Part shown: positions 7,452-13,092 of the stretch, in pieces | Layout of the letters: each line of letters starts with the position of its first letter | Position numbering within the stretch: the first letter of the stretch is position 1 | Origin: Lachnospiraceae bacterium | Lineage (GTDB): Bacteria > Bacillota > Clostridia > Lachnospirales > Lachnospiraceae | Direction of reading: 5' to 3' | DNA: 13,123 nt | Assembly: GCA_902363825.1 (NCBI GenBank) | Contig: CABJBK010000023.1 | Location: forward strand, 1 to 13,123 | Position numbers and translations under genes: made by a program | The notes under the pieces: generated by a model | The model's database searches: none | Seen by the model: only the letters and a program-made list of their open reading frames with translations | What the model was told of the DNA's origin: nothing

Positions 7452-8774
7452 CTATAATTCCACAAGATTTTTACTCTTCCATTTTCCGCTCTTCCATCTA
7501 AGTACCATTCCAACAGCTCTCGCGCACTCATCACCTGCCATTGCAATATATGCTCCTACTGCCAGAAGTCCCATGCGTATTCCAAGAAAATATGTTCCGC
7601 CAACTGCAAACAGGTACATAAATATCGCACCCATTATAACCGGAAAAAGCGCGTCTCCACTGGTTTTTAACGCCTGACCATACACAAGATTTGTCACCCT
7701 TCCAAATTCAAGGAATATATCTACTATTAACAACTTTACCACAAGATTTATCATCTGCGTATCATCCGTAAATATATGCACTATAAAATGTCCGGATACT
7801 GCAAATGTCACAGAAAAGCATGTCGCTGTTATAAGACCATATATCACAGCTTTTCTCGTCCCCCTGTCACATTCTTCAAACTCCTTTGCTCCAATTCTCC
7901 AGCCAGTCATAATAGCATTAGCCTGCGCAAGGGCAGCTCCTACACAATACGAAAAATTTGCAATCTGCATAGCATACGAACGAGCTGTAACATTCATTCC
8001 ATCCGCATCCATCTGATTCATAAAACGTACTATAAATGTCATTGCTACATTATAAAGTGCTGTTTCGAATGCAGAAGGAAAACCTATCTTAACAATCTGC
8101 GCAAGTATCTTTCGTGGTGGAATGCGCTCAGGACTCTGCTTTGCTTTTATAAGTACCGTACCCATAACCGCTACAATAATAAGATTTACAACCCTGGAAA
8201 TAACTGTGGCAACAGCAACTCCCATTACTCCCCAGTCAAACACAAACAGGAATACCGAATTGAGTATTATATTAAGAGCATTTCCAACAACAGTTCCTAT
8301 TAAGGAATGCTTTGTATATCCAAACACTCTCAAATAGCTGGAAAATATAGGAATAAGCGCATTTAAAAAGCATGCGCCTCCAACAATTCTAAGGTATGTT
8401 TCAGCCGGCTCAAGCAAAGCCGGCGCAATACTTACTATTCTAAGTATTCCACCGGAAAAAACAGCAAGAGCCACGGACATGAGAATACCTATCAATGCAT
8501 TAAATATAAGTCCAAGCTGCCTGGCCTGATATGCAATTCCGGGTCTTCCAGCTCCTATATTTTGTGACATAACGGCTACCATACCTGATGATATTACCCC
8601 GAACATAATGATAAAAACACCTATATACGTATTTGCTGTTCCTACTGCTCCCACTGCCTGGTCACTTACAGACGATAGCATAAGTGTATCGACCATACCG
8701 GAAAGCATATAAAATAAATTTTCTAAGCATATTGGTACAGATAGTTGTGTCAATGTTTTTCTTTCCGCTGCCAT
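7452..8774 (-). CDS. MATE-family multidrug/metabolite exporter
   Basis: This 440-residue membrane protein has two six-helix MatE halves (about 10-170 and 230-400) and about twelve hydrophobic segments. It belongs to the multidrug and toxin extrusion family, which couples sodium or proton entry to export of cationic or aromatic compounds. Family features include the opening PICLENLFYMLSGMVDTLML (14-33), where other members have an I/L-P...N motif, and the repeated loop with VGNALNIILNSVFLF. The ATG at 8774 has AAAGGAG about 9 nt upstream. The downstream AraC gene follows after 8 nt. The AT-rich leader (8775-8875) shows several TATTAT-like sequences on the minus strand but no convincing paired -35, so I do not call a promoter. 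The exported compound cannot be predicted. Confidence 0.93.
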   Translation of the reverse strand: MAAERKTLTQLSVPICLENLFYMLSGMVDTLMLSSVSDQAVGAVGTANTYIGVFIIMFGVISSGMVAVMSQNIGAGRPGIAYQARQLGLIFNALIGILMSVALAVFSGGILRIVSIAPALLEPAETYLRIVGGACFLNALIPIFSSYLRVFGYTKHSLIGTVVGNALNIILNSVFLFVFDWGVMGVAVATVISRVVNLIIVAVMGTVLIKAKQSPERIPPRKILAQIVKIGFPSAFETALYNVAMTFIVRFMNQMDADGMNVTARSYAMQIANFSYCVGAALAQANAIMTGWRIGAKEFEECDRGTRKAVIYGLITATCFSVTFAVSGHFIVHIFTDDTQMINLVVKLLIVDIFLEFGRVTNLVYGQALKTSGDALFPVIMGAIFMYLFAVGGTYFLGIRMGLLAVGAYIAMAGDECARAVGMVLRWKSGKWKSKNLVEL

Positions 8775-8875
8775 GTTTTTCTTCTCCTTTACATATTAAT
8801 ATAACATATATTATCAATAATACGATATATTTCCATGTATTTCTTGTATAATATCATGCAAAAATTGTACTATTT

Positions 8876-9359
8876 CTACTTTTTACAGTTTTTCCTGACT
8901 GCCACCTGTCTTTTTATTTTTTTCTCTGTTTCCATTTTCTTTTCCGGCTCTTGCCTGCCACGGTAGCTGCGGTCTACTGCGGTATTTCCGCCCGGTAAGG
9001 TCGCCGCATTTCCCTTTCCGTCACCATGCCGTCTGCCTTTTTTATGGTCCGTTTCCCATAGTGGGAAACGGAAGCATCCGCGCATACATATTGCGGTTTT
9101 ACTTCATACTTTGTGCTGTCAGATTTCACCTCAAACCGGTATTCACCGGCAGGCGAAGCCGCTGTCGCCTGCGTTACCATCGAAAGGCTTTTTTCAACCT
9201 CCTCCTCGGTATCTCCGGTAACCAGATCCGTAACCCAGTCCGCATTTCCGCAAGCAAACGCCGGATTCGGCTCGCCATAGGTCTTTCCCCGCAATCAAAA
9301 CTGCCAAATTGTTAAAAATGGACTTAACTGTTTCGGATCTTACGGACATTCCGATTCAT
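8876..9359 (-). pseudogene. Remnant of a surface protein with one MBG-type repeat
   Basis: This 480-base stretch has no intact gene. On the minus strand at about 9288-9070 one frame reads KTYGEPNPAFA..., then SPAGEYRFEVKSDSTKYEVK. This is the pattern of an MBG repeat (YGxxNP...GxY), found in long cell-wall proteins of Firmicutes. The frame opens right after a TGA, with a likely one-base insertion in the GGGG run at 9285-9288, and it ends early at 8974. Another frame carries a lysine-rich tail to 8876. Upstream, an ATG at 9359 with AGGAG 7 nt before it encodes only MNRNVRKIRNS and then a stop; a shifted frame continues KSIFNNLAVLIAGK into the repeat. I read this as the two ends of a larger gene brought together by deletion and then frameshifted. 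A real short peptide cannot be excluded. Confidence 0.5.
9048..9072. repeat. Perfect 11-bp inverted repeat with 3-nt loop
   Basis: TCCGTTTCCCA at 9048-9058 and TGGGAAACGGA at 9062-9072 are exact reverse complements around TAG. It lies inside the MBG remnant. Neither strand has a T-run directly after it, so it is not a standard terminator. Confidence 0.6.
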
Positions 9360-9375
9360 GGCACGCTCCTGACTG

Positions 9376-10272
9376 TTATTTTTGAACTTGGTTAATTTTA
9401 TAAAACACACTGTCAATATCTTCATCTATACAGATGGATTGATGCTCTATTTCTTTCGGGCAGCCTGCGTTTCCTGCATTGATGCAGACATAAACTGCCT
9501 GCAGATTCTGCACTGTCATTTGCCAGAATGGATATTTAATGATAACCGGGGTGTTGTATCCAACGCCCAGCTCAAGAAATACTGTTTTTAATCCCTTATG
9601 TCTTTGCAGGAATAAATCATAGCGCATAGCCGCTTTGTTCCATCCATGATCTTCAACAAAAGTATCATCGGATCGAAGATTCATCGTAAACATCTTCCCA
9701 CAGTGCGGACAAACTGGCAATAAGGATGGGGAAATTGTCATTTTGATATTTCCCTGATCCGGAAATTCCAGCGTACCATCGGATCTGATATCAAATCCCT
9801 GATCCCGCAGCATTTCCTGTATGATCTCTTTATTATCAAACGTTTCTTTCCTGCATGCTTCACTGCATTGAAATAAGCCATAATCTCCCTGGGTATAAAA
9901 CAATCTTTTATGGTCAAATCCGGCTTTCTGAAAACAATGATCCACATTGGTCGTCAGGACAAAATAGTCCTTATCCTTTATCATCTCCAATATATTTTCA
10001 TAGGTATTTTTCGGCGCATTCATATAACGGTTGATGTAGATATATCTGCTCCAGTATGCCCAATGCTCTTCCAACGTATCATAGGGATAAAAACCTCCGC
10101 TATACATATCATGAAATCCATATTTTTCTTCAAAATCAAAAAAATATTTATGGAATCTTTCCCCTGTATAAGTAAAACCGGCAGAAGTCGAAAGTCCCGC
10201 ACCCGCTCCAATGATTACCGCATCTGCCTCTGTTAATGCGTGTCGAAGCTGTTTTATCTTATTTCCTGTCAT
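9376..10272 (-). CDS. Class M (SirTM-type) sirtuin, last gene of the peptide operon
   Basis: This is an NAD+-dependent Sir2-fold enzyme of 298 residues. The NAD loop is GAGAGLSTSAGF (22-33), and TTNVDH (107-112) takes the place of the usual TQNID. Zinc-type cysteine pairs are C136/C140 and C188/C191. The position of the deacetylase catalytic histidine is Q128 (TQGDYG). N109, Q128 and R200 (NLR) match the set seen in class M sirtuins of Staphylococcus and Streptococcus, which are protein ADP-ribosyltransferases rather than deacetylases. Those relatives sit beside macrodomain and lipoyl-carrier genes; none is in this window. I start at the ATG at 10272 (AGGAGGGGG upstream, 17 nt after the nitroreductase stop); the in-frame extension to 10452 would lie within the nitroreductase gene. 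ADP-ribosylation as the reaction is inferred from family residues. Confidence 0.9.
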   Translation of the reverse strand: MTGNKIKQLRHALTEADAVIIGAGAGLSTSAGFTYTGERFHKYFFDFEEKYGFHDMYSGGFYPYDTLEEHWAYWSRYIYINRYMNAPKNTYENILEMIKDKDYFVLTTNVDHCFQKAGFDHKRLFYTQGDYGLFQCSEACRKETFDNKEIIQEMLRDQGFDIRSDGTLEFPDQGNIKMTISPSLLPVCPHCGKMFTMNLRSDDTFVEDHGWNKAAMRYDLFLQRHKGLKTVFLELGVGYNTPVIIKYPFWQMTVQNLQAVYVCINAGNAGCPKEIEHQSICIDEDIDSVFYKINQVQK

Positions 10273-10289
10273 CAACTTCCCCCTCCTGT

Positions 10290-10883
10290 CTAAAATCGCA
10301 GAATACGTTTTTCTTTTCTTGGTTTTGCCGTCGGGTGCTTGTCCTCCTTCCTGGGATACCCTAAAAGCAACTGCATAACCGCATAATAACCATCCGGTAT
10401 TTCCCATTTTTTTAATATTTCCTGTCCATATGGGTCTGCAAACGCAGTCCATCCCTGACCGATATAGCAGGAACCTATTCCCAGAGAATCTGCCATAATC
10501 ATCATATTTTCAGCTGCAACTGCACAGTCATCTACCGAAAAAAGGAAATTTCTCAGTGCAAACATTGTGATAACGGTTGGTGCATCGTAAAAAGCATTGA
10601 CGATCTTCGGATCATCGGCAATACTGGGCTGCTCTTTCGATACATAGCTTGTAGCAGTTGCCATGTGGGGATTGGAATTCGCCCGTTTAATCTTTCCGAG
10701 TCTTTCGTTTACTTTTGCGTCCTGGCATACCGCAAAGATCACACCCTGCCGTCCGCCTGCACTTGGAGCGTACATGCCTGCCTGTAAAATCTGTCCCAGT
10801 TCATCTTCTGCAATCTGCATTTCCTCAAAACGACGAATTGCCCGACGATGCATAATCGTTTTCATCACTTCATTTTCTGTCAT
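10290..10883 (-). CDS. Nitroreductase-family FMN oxidoreductase of the peptide operon
   Basis: This 197-residue protein has the nitroreductase fold. The FMN-binding N-terminus reads HRRAIRRFE (12-20), followed by APSAGGRQ, the usual loop over the flavin. LGIGSCYIGQGWTAF and the end YYAVMQLLLGYPRKEDK fit the family. Members are dimers that reduce nitro compounds, quinones or enones with NAD(P)H. A related set (McbC-like) oxidises azolines in modified peptides, but that cannot be told apart here. The ATG at 10883 lies 2 nt after the radical SAM stop codon, with AGGAGG inside the end of that gene, so the two are tightly coupled; a GTG at 10907 lacks a binding site. The position between a radical SAM maturase and a sirtuin suggests a role in maturing or using the peptide, or in electrophile stress. 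Confidence 0.9.
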   Translation of the reverse strand: MTENEVMKTIMHRRAIRRFEEMQIAEDELGQILQAGMYAPSAGGRQGVIFAVCQDAKVNERLGKIKRANSNPHMATATSYVSKEQPSIADDPKIVNAFYDAPTVITMFALRNFLFSVDDCAVAAENMMIMADSLGIGSCYIGQGWTAFADPYGQEILKKWEIPDGYYAVMQLLLGYPRKEDKHPTAKPRKEKRILRF

Positions 10884-10885
10884 GA

Positions 10886-11920
10886 TCAAATGACCTCCTT
10901 CCAACACTGTGGATCTGCTGCATAAAAGTTACCATCCCTGCCACTTGCTACCGCAGGACATCCTCGACAAAATGCCAGCAGTTCGCATTTTGAACATTTT
11001 TCAAATTTTGTATAATCCCTGTACTGTTCCATCTGACTGATCCACACATCGGCAAGTCTTTCTGTAAATACGTTTGCGACTTTGCTGTTCTGGACACGGC
11101 GGCAGGCATAAATATCACCATTGGGAAGTATGGTCAGGTGGCAGTTTCCGCAGTTACATCCACCATAAATCATTCCATCTTCTACATTTTGAGGAATGTG
11201 GAATGCTCCTGTTTCGTATTCATAAAGCGTCCACAGATGATCCTTTTTATTGAAATAAGTCTTGCATCCGGCAGCTTCGTATTCTTTGAATTTCCGATCA
11301 CACTCAGCTAATAACTGCCTGTAACGAAGCGGTTCGATATTCGTATCTTTTTCTTCGCTGGTCGGGCAGTAGCGTGCAAAAGCATATACATTTGCCCCTG
11401 CATTTACGACTGCGTCAATGATACCCGGAACCTCATCAATATTTGTTCCTGAAACCGTTGTCATTACAACAGAACGTATTCCTGCACGATTGATACATCC
11501 AATCTTTTCCAGTGTAGTATCAAAACTTCCCGGCTTGCGGAACCAGTCATGGGTTTCACACAATTCATCAATGGAAAGCTGATATTTTTCGCAGCCACAC
11601 GCTTTTAAACGCTGACAGACATCATCTGTTAAGTGAAACGGATTGCCAAGGATCGTAAACGCGATCCGGTGTTCTTTCATAAGCGCAATCAGCTTCCAGA
11701 AGTCGGGATGAAGGATCGGATCACCGCCTGTAATATAAAAATACGGAATTCTGTGATAGACTTCACAAAAGTCCAGACAGTTATAAAAGGTATCCTGCAT
11801 CTGTTCCCGGGTCATCGATTCCAGCTCTTTACAGTTATTTTCGGAAAAGATATAGCAATGTTTGCATCTCTGGTCACAGTCATCCGTAATATGCCATTGA
11901 AAGGAAAAATATTGTCTCAT
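10886..11920 (-). CDS. Radical SAM/SPASM peptide maturase (ACGX-type system)
   Basis: This is a 344-residue radical SAM enzyme. The cluster cysteines are C15-x3-C19-x2-C22 (CDQRCKHCY) and the SAM-binding strand is TGGDP (64-68). The C-terminal SPASM domain holds auxiliary iron-sulfur clusters: C260...G268-x4-C273, then C309-x2-C312-x5-C318-x2-C321 and C339. This seven-cysteine pattern is typical of enzymes that build crosslinks in ribosomal peptides. I start at the ATG at 11920 (GGAGG 12 nt upstream, slightly long). A TTG at 12001 would sit inside the terminator-like hairpin and adds residues before the radical SAM domain. The gene follows the ACGX-repeat precursor and overlaps the control sequence of the nitroreductase. 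The likely role is SAM-dependent modification of the precursor's cysteines; the bond type is unknown. Confidence 0.92.
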   Translation of the reverse strand: MRQYFSFQWHITDDCDQRCKHCYIFSENNCKELESMTREQMQDTFYNCLDFCEVYHRIPYFYITGGDPILHPDFWKLIALMKEHRIAFTILGNPFHLTDDVCQRLKACGCEKYQLSIDELCETHDWFRKPGSFDTTLEKIGCINRAGIRSVVMTTVSGTNIDEVPGIIDAVVNAGANVYAFARYCPTSEEKDTNIEPLRYRQLLAECDRKFKEYEAAGCKTYFNKKDHLWTLYEYETGAFHIPQNVEDGMIYGGCNCGNCHLTILPNGDIYACRRVQNSKVANVFTERLADVWISQMEQYRDYTKFEKCSKCELLAFCRGCPAVASGRDGNFYAADPQCWKEVI

Positions 11921-11986
11921 AAATTTTATGTACCTCCGTTGATCCTCTGGGACGCATTTTTCAAGATACCGTTTTTCTATATTTTG

Positions 11987-12028
11987 AAAAATACGCCCCA
12001 AGTCTGTATTTGTCTCTTGGGGTGTATT
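11987..12028 (-). terminator. Terminator-like hairpin between precursor and maturase genes
   Basis: On the minus strand a 13-bp stem with one A-C mismatch (12016-12028 with 11990-12002) and a 13-nt loop is followed by a U-run of five, two of which belong to the stem. It starts 24 nt after the precursor stop codon. The short U-run suggests partial termination, so a fraction of transcripts reads on into the radical SAM gene. This arrangement is common where a peptide is needed in excess of its modifying enzyme. Confidence 0.7.
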
Positions 12029-12052
12029 CCTGATGGAATCTTACCGGGATGC

Positions 12053-12241
12053 TTATTTATCGCCAGCACCACATGCAGAACCGCAGGCTGCCGGTTTTTC
12101 TTCCTTATCGCCTGCTCCACACGCAGAACCGCAGGCCGCTGGTTTTTCTTCCTTGTCACCCGCTCCGCACGCAGAACCACAAGCCGCTGCCGCAGTGTTC
12201 CCCATTTTTTTCGTCCATCCGAATAAATTTGAAAGTGCCAT
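12053..12241 (-). CDS. ACGX-repeat RiPP precursor peptide
   Basis: This is a 62-residue peptide with a short leader (MALSNLFGWTKKMGNTAAA) and a core of three identical ACGSACGAGDK modules joined by EEKPA, a 16-residue period. Its only cysteines are six, at 21/25, 37/41 and 53/57, always C-x3-C. The ATG at 12241 has GGAGG 7 nt upstream; the longer reading to 12328 runs into the promoter region. The radical SAM/SPASM gene follows after a hairpin. From memory this matches the family called ACGX-repeat peptide in NCBI models; I could not check. No transporter or protease for export and leader removal lies in the window, so the product may stay in the cell or be handled elsewhere. Function is unknown; metal or redox roles are possible but unproven. 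Confidence 0.88.
   Translation of the reverse strand: MALSNLFGWTKKMGNTAAAACGSACGAGDKEEKPAACGSACGAGDKEEKPAACGSACGAGDK
12057..12188 (-). repeat. Tandem 48-bp repeat inside the precursor gene
   Basis: Units lie at 12057-12104 and 12105-12152, with a partial third copy from 12153 to about 12188. Adjacent units differ at five and six bases. Every difference is at a third codon position of the minus-strand reading frame, so the encoded module is identical in all three. Confidence 0.92.
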
Positions 12242-12266
12242 ATTTTTTACCTCCATGTGATTTTTT

Positions 12267-12281
12267 GAACATTTCCTGTTC
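12267..12281. promoter_or_regulatory. Dyad GAACA-N5-TGTTC upstream of the precursor gene
   Basis: Perfect 5-bp arms around TTTCC lie 26 nt upstream of the precursor start codon. The element sits between an AT-rich -10-like region (TATTAT on the minus strand, 12295-12300) and the ribosome binding site, a position suited to an operator or leader hairpin. It is not a standard LexA box, whose spacing is shorter. Confidence 0.35.
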
Positions 12282-12340
12282 GCAATATCACTGTATAATA
12301 AATCCCATTGCGAAAAAAGTACGCACAAATCTATTACTTA

Positions 12341-12356
12341 GTTACAAAAAAGTAAC
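12341..12356. promoter_or_regulatory. Operator candidate GTTAC-N6-GTAAC
   Basis: A perfect inverted repeat, GTTACAAAAAAGTAAC, lies between the divergent precursor and HxlR-type genes, 3 nt before the -35 box of the regulator. HxlR-family dimers bind short inverted repeats of this kind near their own promoters. Binding here would block the regulator's promoter and could also affect the precursor operon. A second, looser dyad (TGCG-N9-CGCA, 12309-12325) shares the AAAAAAGTA centre. Confidence 0.55.
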
Positions 12357-12359
12357 CCA

Positions 12360-12388
12360 TTGCCCTGATTTTACTATTGCATTATAAT
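12360..12388 (+). promoter_or_regulatory. Promoter of the HxlR-type regulator
   Basis: TTGCCC (12360-12365) and TATAAT (12383-12388) are separated by exactly 17 bases, a good vegetative-type promoter. Transcription would start near 12395, giving a leader of about 37 nt to the ATG at 12432. Confidence 0.7.
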
Positions 12389-12431
12389 TAAAATGTAACA
12401 TTTAAATTTGCACTATTGGAGGTTTTTGCTT

Positions 12432-12674
12432 ATGAGAAATCTTCTTGTCCGCCCCTGGCGTTTTAATGAATTAAAAAAAGATTTAGAGGGAATCAGTCAG
12501 AAAGTTTTAACAGACAGCCTTCGCTCTATGGAAGAAGATGGGATCATCACAAGAACCGTGTATGCAGAAGTCCCTCCAAGGGTAGAGTACGCATTAAGCG
12601 AACTTGGCGAATCGATGCGGCCAATTATCAAATCTATGGAGGAATGGGGAATCTCATATAAAAATATGCAGTAG
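12432..12674 (+). CDS. Short HxlR-family winged-helix regulator, N-terminally truncated
   Basis: This 80-residue DNA-binding protein carries the HxlR core: RFNELKKDLEGISQKVLTDS (recognition region), LRSMEEDGIITRTVY, then the wing and dimer part PPRVEYALSELGESM. Family members are usually about 100-120 residues and start with a helix holding a redox-sensing cysteine near CP-x-GG-KW. Here that part is missing, and no cysteine is present. The ATG at 12432 has GGAGG 9 nt upstream. In-frame homology continues upstream (HYWRFLLMRNL) to a TTG at 12408, after which a stop occurs, so GGAGG doubles as W-R codons and the gene has lost its 5' end. A good promoter lies just upstream, so it may still be expressed. 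HxlR proteins such as HypR and YodB of Bacillus control nitroreductases, which fits the nitroreductase in the divergent operon. Confidence 0.8.
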   Translation: MRNLLVRPWRFNELKKDLEGISQKVLTDSLRSMEEDGIITRTVYAEVPPRVEYALSELGESMRPIIKSMEEWGISYKNMQ

Positions 12675-12772
12675 TATTCAGGTCTATAAAACTTTTCTGT
12701 ATTTTTAATCTGCATTTCTTTTCCCCCCTGCGTAATCACAATTTTGTTTAACCTAGAAAAGACGATTTTAGA

Positions 12773-12960
12773 ATGAACAGATACATGGCATTACAGAAAA
12801 TGATCGAACTCGGAAACTTCACAAAAGCCGCTGAGTTCCTCGCCTATACACAGGCCTCTATCAGTCAAATGGTTGCTTCGCCGGAGATTGGGACAGTCTG
12901 CCGATTGCAAGCAAATATTTTATTGATTATTTAATGGCACATAAGGACGAATTGCCATAG
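12773..12960 (+). pseudogene. LysR-family regulator, internally deleted
   Basis: From the ATG at 12773 the sequence encodes a LysR N-terminus (MNRYMALQKMIELGNFTKAA, then EFLAYTQASISQMV), the first half of its helix-turn-helix. Around 12873-12883 it jumps to another frame that reads GDWDSLPIASKYFIDYLMAH and ends DELP at 12960, the typical C-terminal end of a LysR effector domain. About 240 residues that a full protein of roughly 300 would have are missing, and the two parts are out of frame, so the ATG frame stops at 12932. This is a clear deletion relic. The 98 bases between it and the HxlR gene hold no other feature that I can support. Confidence 0.85.
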
Positions 12961-12968
12961 ACAAAAGT

Positions 12969-13001
12969 ATCAGCAGGGACGACACGTCGTCTCCTGCTGA
13001 T
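12969..13001. terminator. Long hairpin downstream of the LysR remnant
   Basis: ATCAGCAGG-GACGAC (12969-12983) pairs with GTCGTC-T-CCTGCTGAT (12986-13001), 15 bp with one bulged T. The T-runs are poor on both sides: GTTAGTTTG on plus, and ACTTTTGTC on minus. It may be the old LysR terminator, used weakly in both directions. Confidence 0.55.
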
Positions 13002-13048
13002 GTTAGTTTGAGAATTTCAGGGTTCTCTGGAGACCGTTTCAAGTTTTG

Positions 13049-13062
13049 TGTAAACGTTTAAA
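13049..13062. promoter_or_regulatory. cre/LacI-type operator candidate
   Basis: TGTAAACGTTTAAA contains the 10-bp palindrome TAAACGTTTA and differs from the CcpA cre pattern TGNAANCGNTNNCA at one fixed base. No gene start is visible after it, and the region continues past the window edge. It is a single short match in AT-rich DNA. Confidence 0.25.
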
Positions 13063-13092
13063 ACTGATATAAGATTTGTGAATAGTTACAAA

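Noticed and set aside
7776..8303. 175-codon plus-strand open frame opposite the MATE gene
   Set aside because: Its composition (many Tyr, Asn, Cys, Ser, His) is typical of an antisense shadow, and the MATE reading is certain.
10273..10452. N-terminal extension of the sirtuin
   Set aside because: It overlaps the nitroreductase coding sequence and lacks Sir2 similarity. The ATG at 10272 has a strong AGGAGG-type site.
11921..12001. Longer radical SAM protein starting at TTG 12001
   Set aside because: The TTG lies in the terminator-like hairpin and has no ribosome binding site. The radical SAM domain begins right after the ATG at 11920.
12057..12188. The 48-bp repeats as a CRISPR array
   Set aside because: The units are directly adjacent with no spacers, and they encode a peptide.
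12033..12260. Plus-strand open frames with a proline/alanine repeat (SPAPHAEPQAAGFS) opposite the precursor gene
   Set aside because: They mirror the 48-bp repeat on the wrong strand. The ribosome binding site, family match and third-position changes all support the minus-strand peptide.
12267..12281. GAACA-N5-TGTTC as a LexA/SOS box
   Set aside because: Gram-positive LexA boxes have GAAC-N4-GTTC; here the spacing between these tetramers is seven. Kept only as an unassigned dyad.
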